Shown here piece after piece: positions 17,672 through 25,591 of a DNA stretch of 42,495 bases (position 1 is its first letter; the number at the start of each line of letters is the position of its first letter). This stretch comes from UBA6115 sp050953005 (GTDB lineage: Bacteria > Bacillota > Clostridia > Christensenellales > Aristaeellaceae), in the NCBI GenBank assembly GCA_050953005.1, contig JBMNLV010000007.1:1-42495 (forward strand), given 5' to 3'. The position numbers and the translations under genes are program-made. The notes below the pieces were generated by a model. That model had not been told where the DNA came from. It saw nothing but the letters and a program-made list of their open reading frames with translations, and did no database searches.

Positions 17672-18105
17672 TGAACATTCTCGTCATTGACGGGCAGGGC
17701 GGCAGGCTGGGCCGCAAACTGGTCGAGAGCATCCGCAAGATTTGCCCGGACGCGGTGATTACCGCTGTGGGCACAAACAGTATCGCTACGGAAACCATGA
17801 TGAACAGCAACTGCGCCGATTACCTGGCGACAGGCGAAAACGCTGTTATCGTCGCCTGTAAAAAAGCGGAAATTATCGCAGGTCCCTTTGGGATCGCTAC
17901 CGCGAACGCCATGCAGGGCGAGATTTCACCGGCTATGGCGAACGCTGTCGCGTCCAGCGCGGCGCGCCGGGTTTTGATCCCTATGAACCTGTGCAATACC
18001 TACATGGCGGGTATGATGCAGGGCTCCGCCGCGATTCTAAAGGATGCCATGGAGCATATCCAACAGCTGATGGATAAAATGGATAAAGAGGAGAACAAGA
18101 ATTGA
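17671..18105 (+). CDS. DUF3842 family protein
   Basis: 144 aa, soluble. An N-terminal Gly-rich loop (IDGQGGRLGRKLVE, residues 6-19) after a first beta-strand suggests a small Rossmann-like or response-regulator-like fold. Conserved stretches TNSIATETMM and IIAGPFGI, with RVLIPMNLCN further on, match my memory of the DUF3842 family, which has no known function and is common in Clostridia beside ECF-transporter S components. AAGGAG precedes the ATG. Its stop overlaps the TTG start of the S component, so the two are coupled. Confidence 0.75.
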   Translation: MNILVIDGQGGRLGRKLVESIRKICPDAVITAVGTNSIATETMMNSNCADYLATGENAVIVACKKAEIIAGPFGIATANAMQGEISPAMANAVASSAARRVLIPMNLCNTYMAGMMQGSAAILKDAMEHIQQLMDKMDKEENKN

Positions 18106-18638
18106 CTTCTCTGCAAATCCGCAAACTGACCTACGCGGCATTGTATCTGTCCATTGCCATGGTGCTTCCTTTCGTGACCGGCCAGGTCCCGGAAGTCGGC
18201 TCCATGCTGTGTCCTATGCATATCCCGGCGCTGCTTTGCGGCTTCATGTGCGGCTGGCCCTGGGGGCTGGCAGTCGGCTTTATCGCGCCGCTGCTCCGAT
18301 CACTTGTTTTCGGGATGCCCACGATGTTTCCGGCTGCGGTCGCCATGGCCTTTGAACTGGCGGTTTACGGCGGAATGGCAGGACATCTCTATCATCGGCT
18401 GCCCCGGAAAAAGAGGGTCACCTATGCTGTGCTTTTGATTGCCATGATTGCCGGCCGCATCGCTTGGGGCGCAGCGCGTGTTATTTTGTCCGGCTTGTCC
18501 GGGAGCGGCTTTACCTGGGCGCTTTTTCTGGCAGGAGCCTTTACCAACGCCATTCCCGGCATTATCCTGCAGATTGTCCTGATACCCGTTCTGGTCATCG
18601 CTATGGACCGGGCGGGGCTGTCGCTCAACAAGCAGTAG
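18102..18638 (+). CDS. ECF transporter S component (substrate-binding membrane subunit)
   Basis: 178 aa with about six hydrophobic segments, typical for an energy-coupling-factor S component that captures a vitamin-like substrate and pairs with a shared EcfA-A'-T module encoded elsewhere. The N-terminus (LTYAALYLSIAMVLPF) and the PMHIPALLCGFMCGWPWG loop between TM1 and TM3 are typical of S components. The start is a TTG at 18102 with AGAGGAG at 18087-18093, overlapping the DUF3842 stop. The substrate is unknown; no riboswitch was noticed. Confidence 0.82.
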   Translation: MTSLQIRKLTYAALYLSIAMVLPFVTGQVPEVGSMLCPMHIPALLCGFMCGWPWGLAVGFIAPLLRSLVFGMPTMFPAAVAMAFELAVYGGMAGHLYHRLPRKKRVTYAVLLIAMIAGRIAWGAARVILSGLSGSGFTWALFLAGAFTNAIPGIILQIVLIPVLVIAMDRAGLSLNKQ

Positions 18639-18726
18639 GAACGCGCCGTGTCCGGAATGCAGTTTAGGCGCTTCGGGCAAATCAGCACGATGTTTCTCTA
18701 AAGATAAAATATAAGGGGCATGGAAC

Positions 18727-19242
18727 ATGACGAAAGAAACCTTTGAAAAGGAAACGCTGCGCCATCTCAAAACGCAGCGACTCCGGTATCCGTCCATGCA
18801 GCGGCAGGATATGGTGAAGTTTGTGTTCCAGGCCATGCTGGGCGTGGGGCACCTGCTTTCCTCCCGGGATGCGGTCACGGATTATATTGCCCGTGAAATG
18901 GATAAGGTGCCGGCTGATCCTGAGGAACTGCTGTTTGAAATGCTCAGCCCTTCCTGGTGCAGGCTGAACCTTCGGCGCGCCAAGGCGGATCATATTCAGC
19001 CGCAGGCCATTGCCGGGTTAATGCTGGCATCGCGCTCCCCCATGCAGTTTACACGGATGGACGTATTGGAATTCTGCAAAAGACTGGCCAAATTAGGACT
19101 GATCCACGCCCCTGATGAAGGAATGCTGAACAGGATCCTGGACGAAAGCTGGCTGCCGTCTCACTCGTCGGTTTACCGGGCACAGTATCGTCCGGCCTAT
19201 CGAGTAATCTCTGCTGACCTGATGAAGGAGGTTGAGCTATAA
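18727..19242 (+). CDS. Unknown protein, 171 aa
   Basis: I do not recognise a named family. The protein is soluble, mostly helical and basic in its first 30 residues. Features that look conserved are QDMVKFVFQAMLGVGHLL (about 28-45), SPSWCRLNLRRAK (about 76-88) and a Pro/Tyr/Arg-rich end (HSSVYRAQYRPAYRVI). It follows the S component by 88 nt with its own AAGGGG site, and an A/T-rich stretch before it could hold a promoter. It may or may not belong to the ECF operon. Confidence 0.65.
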   Translation: MTKETFEKETLRHLKTQRLRYPSMQRQDMVKFVFQAMLGVGHLLSSRDAVTDYIAREMDKVPADPEELLFEMLSPSWCRLNLRRAKADHIQPQAIAGLMLASRSPMQFTRMDVLEFCKRLAKLGLIHAPDEGMLNRILDESWLPSHSSVYRAQYRPAYRVISADLMKEVEL

Positions 19243-19252
19243 GTCAGGATAA

Positions 19253-19314
19253 AAACAGCAGGGCTGTTTGCCGCTTATACGCGGATGCCGAAAGATAAAT
19301 TGCATGTCTTTCGG
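19253..19314 (+). terminator. Hairpins between convergent genes
   Basis: AAACAGC-AGG-GCTGTTT (19253-19269) follows the stop at 19242, and CCGAAAGA with TCTTTCGG (19288-19295, 19307-19314) follows it. Neither has a real U-tract. They are the best candidates for ending the rightward transcript that meets the leftward AEC gene. Confidence 0.4.
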
Positions 19315-19348
19315 TAACCGCCTGCAGCGGCCAGTCAGCAACATTTGT

Positions 19349-20278
19349 TTAAGTAAGCAATTTAAACAAACTGATGATTCCGGGGACGGTCAGGATGGAC
19401 AGCAGGGTGGTAAGGGTAACAATCTGCGCACTCAGGCGGACATCCTGCCCGTATTTCCCGGCAAACAGCACGGCCACCACCGCGGTGGGCGCGGCGGACA
19501 GGCACAGTACGCTGGCAGCCAGCGCATTGTCCTGTATAAACAGCAGGGCCAGGCCCAAAGCCAGGACCGGAACAAGAAGCACGCGCACGAGGCTGGCCAG
19601 CCATACCCTGGGGCTGGATAAAAAGCCGGAAACCCCCAGCGCGCTGATTTGTACGCCCAGTATGATCATGGCCAGGGGGCTGTTCATCAAGCCGATGCTG
19701 TGAAAGGTGGACTCAAGGATTTGAGGCGGCTTCCACTGAGTGAAGAAAAACACCAGTCCGATCAGGATGGATACCGTGTTGGGATTAACCAGGGCTTTCA
19801 CCAATCCGCCCGTCTTTTGAGCAGCAGGGTCCATCAGCGTCACGCCATAGGTCCAGTTGAAAAGCTTGAACACGGCAATGTAGACGGCACCGTAGAAAAC
19901 GCCCTCGCTGCCGGCAATGGCATGAAGAAGGGGCAGGCCAAAGAAGCCGCAGTTGGAAAAAACCACACCAAAAGTCATGACCTTGCGATGGCCTTCCTGC
20001 TGGCGGCGGAATACCAGGGAAGCCACGAGGATGCTCAGCAGGTGCACGACGATCGCAAAAACCGCCACGGTCAGCATGCTCTGCACCAGGCGGGCTTCAT
20101 AGGCGGTAGTACAGAAGGAGTCCAGGATCAGCAGCGGGTTAACCAGGTACAGCAACAGGTTGGTCATGGAGGGCACGCCCTCCTCCCTGACGAGCTTCAG
20201 CTTGAACAAACCCGCGCCCAGCAACACATACAGCGCCAGAATGAGGGTTTGTTCAAAAGTTATCCGAACCAGGTCCAT
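19349..20278 (-). CDS. AEC-family transporter (auxin efflux carrier-like)
   Basis: 309 aa, about ten membrane segments in two five-helix halves: the first with LLLYLVNPLLILDSF, the second with LVKALVNPNTVSILIGLVFF and a MIILGVQIS stretch. This is the normal length for bacterial AEC permeases, which export or import small organic anions such as malate. The ATG at 20278 is chosen for its GGAGG site; an open upstream stretch to 20356 overlaps the terminator hairpin. It lies downstream of the terminator that ends the SorC operon, so expression is by read-through or an unseen promoter. Confidence 0.85.
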   Translation of the reverse strand: MDLVRITFEQTLILALYVLLGAGLFKLKLVREEGVPSMTNLLLYLVNPLLILDSFCTTAYEARLVQSMLTVAVFAIVVHLLSILVASLVFRRQQEGHRKVMTFGVVFSNCGFFGLPLLHAIAGSEGVFYGAVYIAVFKLFNWTYGVTLMDPAAQKTGGLVKALVNPNTVSILIGLVFFFTQWKPPQILESTFHSIGLMNSPLAMIILGVQISALGVSGFLSSPRVWLASLVRVLLVPVLALGLALLFIQDNALAASVLCLSAAPTAVVAVLFAGKYGQDVRLSAQIVTLTTLLSILTVPGIISLFKLLT

Positions 20279-20321
20279 GCAGTTACCTCCGGGATTGCGC
20301 AACGCTGCGTAGTTTATCAAC

Positions 20322-20348
20322 AAATAAAAACAGGCCGGGCTGCCGGCC
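20322..20348 (-). terminator. Rho-independent terminator of the SorC operon
   Basis: On the minus strand GGCCGG-CAGC-CCGGCC (20333-20348) is followed directly by TGTTTTTATTT. This GC-rich stem plus U-tract lies just after the MFS gene and separates the ten-gene operon from the AEC gene. Confidence 0.8.
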
Positions 20349-20374
20349 GGCAACACAACGGAAAGCGCTGCGCC

Positions 20375-21646
20375 TCAAGCCGCCTTTCGCTCGGGCTTTC
20401 CCTGGCATTTCCCGGCCAGCCACACAAAGGCGGCCACAAGGATGCCCAAGGCCAGGCAGGCCAGGTACAGGGAGTTGGCGCTGCTGTCAAAATGGGCGGA
20501 TACATAGGCGGCAGCCATCATCCCCGCAAGAGCGGAAAGCAGGTTGGTAAGCGCGTAAAGCCCGCTGCGGGCCTCACCTTGTGAGTAAATGGCCAGGGCA
20601 CTGTCCAGGCCGGTTTTCAGGGTGCCATAACTGACAGACAAAAGCAAGATGGGAAAAACCAGCCAGAGCCCTGCGCCTGAGGGAAAAACCAGCAGCAGCA
20701 CCATGCCTGCCAGCGTCAGCGCCAGCCCGAGCTTCAGGCTGGCGAACAGGGCGGGCAAACGGATAAAAGGATTGATGAGCGCCATGGCCAGCAGTATGCC
20801 GGCAGAATACAACCCGCCCAAAAGGGAAAGCTCCCCGCTGTCCAGGTTGAAACGGCCGGTGAAAAAAAGGGCGAAATACAGGCTCTGGTTGGTGCCCAGC
20901 ATCATGTAAGCAAAGAAAAACACATTGGCCATCAGGATGTACAATACGCCGCGGTGGGTACGCAGAAAACGCAGGCTGTTCACATAGGGTGAAACCAGTG
21001 CCCCAAACGCCCCCTGCCCGCGTTCCTTCCCTGCTTTCTTCATCTGGGCCTCACCCTCCCGGGTCTCCTTTAACATGCGGTGCCGCAGCAGAATCATCGC
21101 TGTCATGATGATAAAGGACGCCAGCAGGAAGGCGCGCTCCGCACGGACCAGCCCCTGCGCCTTGACCCACAGGCCGGCCAGAGGGATCAGCAGGCCTGCG
21201 GCATAGGTAATGAGGTTGAAAAGGTTGAAGGCCACCGCTTTTTGCCGGTCATCAGCGTCTTCAATCATCACCAGGTAATAACCCACGCTCATGATTTTGT
21301 TGCTGTTGAACAGCACTGTTGCCAGCATCGCCATCCAAAAGGATGGGGAGATCAGGTACAGGAGGGGCGGCAGGGCGCTGGAAAGCAGGTCAAACACCAG
21401 GGTGGTGTTCCTGCGCCCCAGCCGGTCGGTCAGCGGCGCCGCAACAAGTGAAAACAGCAGGGAGGCTACCGTGCCCGCCACCATCAGGCTGCCAATCTGC
21501 GCGTCGCTCAGGCCCACTTCCTTCAGGTAAAGGCTGAGGTAATAATGATAAAGCGTGAAAGGCACGCTCCAGAAAGGGTGGCACAGGACGCAGACCTTGG
21601 CGTTGCCCCGCAGAATGCCCAGATAGGCCCGCGGGCGGCTCAGCAT
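20375..21646 (-). CDS. Major facilitator superfamily transporter
   Basis: 423 aa with about 12 hydrophobic segments. The MFS A-motif is visible between TM2 and TM3 (LTDRLGRRNT, about residues 77-86), and a charged central loop (about 205-222) separates two six-helix halves. The family covers drug and sugar exporters as well as importers, and the substrate cannot be read. It overlaps the ADP-ribosylglycohydrolase gene by seven bases and is the last gene before the terminator, so it belongs to the SorC operon and may export a product or analogue of the pathway substrate. Confidence 0.85.
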   Translation of the reverse strand: MLSRPRAYLGILRGNAKVCVLCHPFWSVPFTLYHYYLSLYLKEVGLSDAQIGSLMVAGTVASLLFSLVAAPLTDRLGRRNTTLVFDLLSSALPPLLYLISPSFWMAMLATVLFNSNKIMSVGYYLVMIEDADDRQKAVAFNLFNLITYAAGLLIPLAGLWVKAQGLVRAERAFLLASFIIMTAMILLRHRMLKETREGEAQMKKAGKERGQGAFGALVSPYVNSLRFLRTHRGVLYILMANVFFFAYMMLGTNQSLYFALFFTGRFNLDSGELSLLGGLYSAGILLAMALINPFIRLPALFASLKLGLALTLAGMVLLLVFPSGAGLWLVFPILLLSVSYGTLKTGLDSALAIYSQGEARSGLYALTNLLSALAGMMAAAYVSAHFDSSANSLYLACLALGILVAAFVWLAGKCQGKPERKAA

Positions 21647-22590
21647 AAGCCCTCCAGCAAGGCGCGGTTGACAGAAAGAACGGGATTGAGCACTGTTTCA
21701 GGGATATTGTGCCCTCTGGCATAGGCAGCGCACAGCGCGCCCGCCAGGGCAGCGATGGTGTCAGTGTCACCGCCCACGGAAGCGCCCAGCCTGATGGCCA
21801 GCCATACGTCTTTCCCCGCCAGGCAGAAGATGGCGAACGCCGCGAAACAGACATCCGCCGAAGGCAGCCCGCTTCCGACCAGCTCATAAGCCTCGTGAAG
21901 CAGCGCTTCCGAGTCCCCCCGCCCAGCCAGTCGTGCGGCGTAGCGGATACGCACCGCGCAGGAGGGGGCGCAAGTTTCGTAGGGGGCCAGCGCTTTCATT
22001 TCCAGGCCAAAGGCGCAGGCGGCGTCCAGGATGCTTTCAAGGCAGTCACCCCTCATGGCGTGAAAAAGCGCCGCGCCGTAAGCGCCGGCTGCTTCCAGCG
22101 CCGTGGATGTGTTGTGGGTGGGCGCCAGGCAGTAGTACAAATCCCTCTTCAGCGCGGCCAAATCCGGCTGTGCGCGGTAGAGCACAGCGGCGGGGGAACG
22201 CATGATGCCGCCGCAGGTGGTTCCGCCTTCGCCAGCCTTCTCCGGCGCCATGCCGCCGCGGATGGCGTCCAGGGCGCGCCTGGAGCTGGGGCCGATATAG
22301 CCCTTGACATCCGCGCCGGTTTCCTCAATCCATTTTTGAAGGGTTGCCGCTGTTGTCCGCATGTCCACCCCTCCGGCGTCCCGGTAGGCTTTCAGCAAAT
22401 AAACTACCTGCTCGGTATCATCGGTGACCGAAGCGTAAGGGAGGTTTGGATGTTTCTCCCCCTCATCAGGCCGCAGCAGCCTCCCGACAACAGCGCCAAA
22501 ACGCGCTTTGATGGCATCTCTGGTCATGAACTCCGTGGGCATGCCCATGGCGTCTCCAACCGCATACGCCTCAAGGATGTGCCTGATCAT
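21640..22590 (-). CDS. ADP-ribosylglycohydrolase family protein (DraG-like)
   Basis: 316 aa, soluble. The dinuclear-metal signature of the family is complete: GDAMGMPTE at 12-20, TDDT at 56-59, and the late GGDTDT at about 273-278. DraG-type enzymes remove ADP-ribose from proteins, and relatives act on ADP-ribosylated nucleic acid or small ADP-ribosides. Its ATG overlaps the TIM-barrel gene stop by four bases, so it is tightly tied to a sugar pathway rather than to nitrogenase control. It could hydrolyse an N- or O-glycosidic bond in an imported ribosyl compound; that role is inferred from context. Confidence 0.88.
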   Translation of the reverse strand: MIRHILEAYAVGDAMGMPTEFMTRDAIKARFGAVVGRLLRPDEGEKHPNLPYASVTDDTEQVVYLLKAYRDAGGVDMRTTAATLQKWIEETGADVKGYIGPSSRRALDAIRGGMAPEKAGEGGTTCGGIMRSPAAVLYRAQPDLAALKRDLYYCLAPTHNTSTALEAAGAYGAALFHAMRGDCLESILDAACAFGLEMKALAPYETCAPSCAVRIRYAARLAGRGDSEALLHEAYELVGSGLPSADVCFAAFAIFCLAGKDVWLAIRLGASVGGDTDTIAALAGALCAAYARGHNIPETVLNPVLSVNRALLEGLC

Positions 22591-23381
22591 ATCGCGCAGG
22601 TTCCTTCAATCAATTGCCGGATAAAACGGAGGTCTTTTTCCAGCTTGGCGGGGATGTCATCCAGATAGTAGCGGTAGGAGGGCTCCACAGTATATATGCC
22701 CCGATAATCCGTTAGCGCGTTCCGCACACCCGGCCAGTCAATGTCCCCCTCCCCCGGTGGCAGGTGCTTGCGATCCTGTACAAAGTCACTCAGGTGCAGG
22801 TGGCAGGGAGGCAAATCCCTGATAAACGCCACCGGATCGCCGTCAGCCTCCCGTACCTCGGTGGTGTCCACCATGGGCAGGATATTGGGATGATTGAGAA
22901 AATCGATATATTGGCGCAGCTGGGCGCTGGTGGCGCAGGTTTTGGGATGGTTTTCCATCGCCAGCAGAATGCCCTTGCCTTCACAGCGGTCAGCCAGCCA
23001 AAGCAGGTTGTCGATGACCGGCTGCTCAAGCAGGTCCCTGTGTTCAGGCTTGCCGGGGGTATGCGGATGCACCACCAGCACCCGGGTGCCCAGGTCGGCG
23101 GCAAAATCCAGCAGCTGCCTGCTGTATTTGCGGCCATCCAGCAGCATATCCGGCTGGCTGGTATACAGCAGCGGGAAAAATGCCAGCGGGTAATGGACGG
23201 AGGTCAGCGGCAGTCCGACGCGCTCCATCTCCAGCAGGGAACGGGCGCTTGTGTCATACAAGGACTGGGGCATCAGCTCCGCGCCGTCAAAACCCGCTTC
23301 CTTGATCAGAGCCACGGCATCCCGGCTGCGCAAGGGATACAGCGCGCCGGTGGAAAAAGCGTACATGGGCTTGTTCATCAT
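22587..23381 (-). CDS. Sugar phosphate isomerase/epimerase (AP-endonuclease 2-type TIM barrel)
   Basis: 264 aa. TIM-barrel xylose-isomerase-like protein with the usual strand ends and metal-ligand residues: an early GFDGAELMP, then HPHTPG, a central MENHP (Glu ligand), a MVDTTE stretch and HLHLSDF (His/Asp). These enzymes isomerise or epimerise sugars, inositols or keto acids with a divalent metal. Either ATG at 23381 or 23378 fits a GGAG site. It lies between the binding protein and the glycohydrolase in the SorC operon. Confidence 0.82.
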   Translation of the reverse strand: MMNKPMYAFSTGALYPLRSRDAVALIKEAGFDGAELMPQSLYDTSARSLLEMERVGLPLTSVHYPLAFFPLLYTSQPDMLLDGRKYSRQLLDFAADLGTRVLVVHPHTPGKPEHRDLLEQPVIDNLLWLADRCEGKGILLAMENHPKTCATSAQLRQYIDFLNHPNILPMVDTTEVREADGDPVAFIRDLPPCHLHLSDFVQDRKHLPPGEGDIDWPGVRNALTDYRGIYTVEPSYRYYLDDIPAKLEKDLRFIRQLIEGTCAI

Positions 23382-23392
23382 TCACTCCGGGT

Positions 23393-23424
23393 CAGGCGGG
23401 CGCGCCGGCTGGCGCGCCAGCCTG
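23393..23424 (-). other. Stable intercistronic hairpin after the binding-protein gene
   Basis: Arms 23393-23406 and 23411-23424 pair over 14 positions with a single mismatch around a GGCT loop and an almost pure G+C stem. No U-tract follows, so it is more likely an mRNA 3'-end protector, as known downstream of malE-type genes, than a terminator. Confidence 0.6.
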
Positions 23425-23445
23425 AACGTTTTGGTCGTCTATCGG

Positions 23446-24696
23446 TCAGTCTTCCATCTCCATCTTCAGTTCCTCCACCGCGTAATCCAGCGCGGCCTGA
23501 GGGGTTTTGGCACCTTTTTCAAACTCGTTCACAGCCGTCCAGAGGAACATGTCCATGGTTCCCATCTCATCAAAGTGGGTATAGGCCCAGGCATAGGCCA
23601 GCTGGCTGAAGGCTACATTGTACAGCGGGTTCTGGCTGATGGCTTCCTTGATAGAATCCAGCTCCAGGGCCGATTTGTGGGTGGGCAGATAGCCGGTCTT
23701 CAGCGCGAACTCGGCCTGGTTCTCGGCGCTGGCCAGGTAGGCGACCAGCTCCTTGGCGGCGGCAGCGCGCCGCTCGTCTTTGGTTAGGACCACCAGCACA
23801 TTGCCACCCAGGGCCACGGACTTCTCGCCAAAGGTGGGCATCTCAATGGCGCCCAGGCCAAACTCCGTGGTGGTCCAGCGGGAGATGCGGTTGGAGGAGG
23901 CGGCGATGAAGGCACTGTTGCCGGCCAGGAACTTCTTCTCGGCGTTGTCATGCTCGCCCGCGGGCATCAGCTTGTCATCCACCATCTTCTTCCAGAAGTT
24001 GGCCACTTCCACCGCTTTCTCGTTGTTGAACACCGGCACCACCTCGCCGTCCTGCAGCTCTACGACCGGGTTGCCGTTCTGCATGAACATGGACTTGATC
24101 AGCCAGACAGGGTCGGAGACCTCAAAACCGGCAAAATCGGGCACGTTGTTGATATTCCCCTTCTCAACGGCCTGCTTGGCGACCTCGTACAGCTCCTCCC
24201 AGGTTGCGGGGGGCGTGCTCATGTCGATGCCGGCGGCTTCCATGATGTCTTTGTTGTAGTAGAGCACCTGGGTGGAGATGCCGAAGGGCACCGCGCCCAC
24301 CTTGCCGGCGAACTTGCAGTACTCCCACATGCCTTCATACACGTCTTCGGCGTCAAAATCGCCTGCCCGGTACCATTCATCCATGCGCAGGTCACCGCGG
24401 GCGCTGGTGTACAGGGGGCCGGCGTACATCAAAGCCACGTCCGGTTCGGTGCCTGAGAGCAGGGCGGCGGAGACTTTGGTGGCCGTATCGCCGGAATTGC
24501 CCGAGTAGGATAGCTCCAGGGAAACACCGTCATTGGATGCGTCCCAGCGGTTGGCCAGCTCGGTGAACGTCTCGCCGCTGGTGCCGGACACCGCGTACCA
24601 GACCTGCAGCGTGATTTCATCCTCGGCCAGCGCGGGCAGGGAAGCCAGGGAAAGCAGCAGGATCAGGGACAGAATCAGTGACAAGGACTTTTTCAT
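23446..24696 (-). CDS. Extracellular solute-binding protein, family 1 (sugar ABC transporter)
   Basis: 416 aa. A signal peptide (residues 1-24, cleavage after LPALA) is followed by the family-1 carbohydrate-binding fold: a first strand LQVWYAVSGTSGE, then ALLSGTEPDVALMYAG, the hinge WEELYEVAKQAVEKG, and a late KELVAYLASAENQAEF. There is no lipobox cysteine, unusual for a Gram-positive binding protein. It delivers a carbohydrate to the two permeases encoded just upstream. The gene comes after the permeases and is bracketed by two hairpins, which could give it extra mRNA stability. Confidence 0.92.
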   Translation of the reverse strand: MKKSLSLILSLILLLSLASLPALAEDEITLQVWYAVSGTSGETFTELANRWDASNDGVSLELSYSGNSGDTATKVSAALLSGTEPDVALMYAGPLYTSARGDLRMDEWYRAGDFDAEDVYEGMWEYCKFAGKVGAVPFGISTQVLYYNKDIMEAAGIDMSTPPATWEELYEVAKQAVEKGNINNVPDFAGFEVSDPVWLIKSMFMQNGNPVVELQDGEVVPVFNNEKAVEVANFWKKMVDDKLMPAGEHDNAEKKFLAGNSAFIAASSNRISRWTTTEFGLGAIEMPTFGEKSVALGGNVLVVLTKDERRAAAAKELVAYLASAENQAEFALKTGYLPTHKSALELDSIKEAISQNPLYNVAFSQLAYAWAYTHFDEMGTMDMFLWTAVNEFEKGAKTPQAALDYAVEELKMEMED

Positions 24697-24719
24697 GTTG
24701 TTCTCCTTTCTATACGCCG

Positions 24720-24736
24720 GGCGCCTTGACGGCGCC
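24720..24736 (-). other. Intercistronic hairpin before the binding-protein gene
   Basis: GGCGCC (24720-24725), loop of 5 nt, GGCGCC (24731-24736), between the second permease and the binding protein. No U-tract follows. It may mark a processing or stabilisation point at the 5' side of the binding-protein mRNA. Confidence 0.5.
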
Positions 24737-24745
24737 AGGATAAGT

Positions 24746-25582
24746 TTACTTCATGCCGGTCAGCGTGATGGAACGGACCAGCTGCTTTTCGGTGAACATA
24801 AAGGTGATCAGGATGGGCAGAATAGCCATCACCGAGGCTGCCATCATGACCTGATACTCCGAGGAGGACTCCTGTACCAGGTATTTTAAGCCGATGGGCA
24901 GGGTGCGGTAATAGGTTTTGTTGGTGATAATCAGCGGCCAGGTATAGCTTTTCCAGTTGCCCAGAAAGGCAAACAGGGTGGCTGTGGCAATGGCGCCGCG
25001 GGAATTGGGCACAATGACCTTGGTCAGCACCCGGTAATAGCCGCAGCCGTCAATGTTAGCCGAGTCGACCAGGTCGTCAGGGATGGAAGCGAAGAAACTC
25101 ATTAGCAGCATGGTCAGGAAGGCGGTTTCAATCTGGGGCAGGATGATGCCGGCATAGGTGTCCACCAGGCGTAGGGAGGATACGGTCAGATACAGGGGAA
25201 TCATGGTGACTACGGCAGGCACGAACATGCTGGACTGCATCAGCCGGCGGTAGAGCCCGCTGCCGGGGAACTCGATCTTGGTCAGGGCGTAGCCCGCGGT
25301 GATAGACAGCGCAACCTGCAGGAAGGTTTGCACAACCGAGGTAAAAATGCTGTTCCAGTAGTAGCGCAGGAAGGGAATGGTATCAAAGACCTTTCGATAG
25401 TTGTCCCAGTTCCAGGTGCTGGGAATCCAGCGGGGCGGATAGGCGTAGACATCGGCCTTGGTCTTGAAGGAGGACAGGATCATCCATACAAATGGGAACA
25501 GCATCATGGCCACGCCCAGATAAAGAAAGATGATGGTCAGCCAGGGCCTGCGGTTGAGCCGGGATTTTTTCATACTGGTCAT
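24746..25582 (-). CDS. Carbohydrate ABC transporter permease (MalG/UgpE type)
   Basis: 278 aa with six membrane segments. The EAA-type cytoplasmic loop that contacts the ATPase reads SANIDGCGYYRVLTKVIVP (about residues 167-185), with the expected D-G-C/A-G core and terminal P. The N-terminal basic stretch (KKSRLNRRP) and the C-terminal end (QLVRSITLTGMK) are typical of the second permease of CUT1 importers. No ATP-binding subunit is encoded nearby, so a shared MsmX-like ATPase is probably used. Confidence 0.92.
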   Translation of the reverse strand: MTSMKKSRLNRRPWLTIIFLYLGVAMMLFPFVWMILSSFKTKADVYAYPPRWIPSTWNWDNYRKVFDTIPFLRYYWNSIFTSVVQTFLQVALSITAGYALTKIEFPGSGLYRRLMQSSMFVPAVVTMIPLYLTVSSLRLVDTYAGIILPQIETAFLTMLLMSFFASIPDDLVDSANIDGCGYYRVLTKVIVPNSRGAIATATLFAFLGNWKSYTWPLIITNKTYYRTLPIGLKYLVQESSSEYQVMMAASVMAILPILITFMFTEKQLVRSITLTGMK

Positions 25583-25591
25583 GTTCGCCTC

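Noticed and set aside
19649..20584. A 311-codon plus-strand frame across the AEC and MFS genes
   Set aside because: Runs over two recognised genes and a terminator; composition rich in Gln/His/Gly as expected of a shadow.
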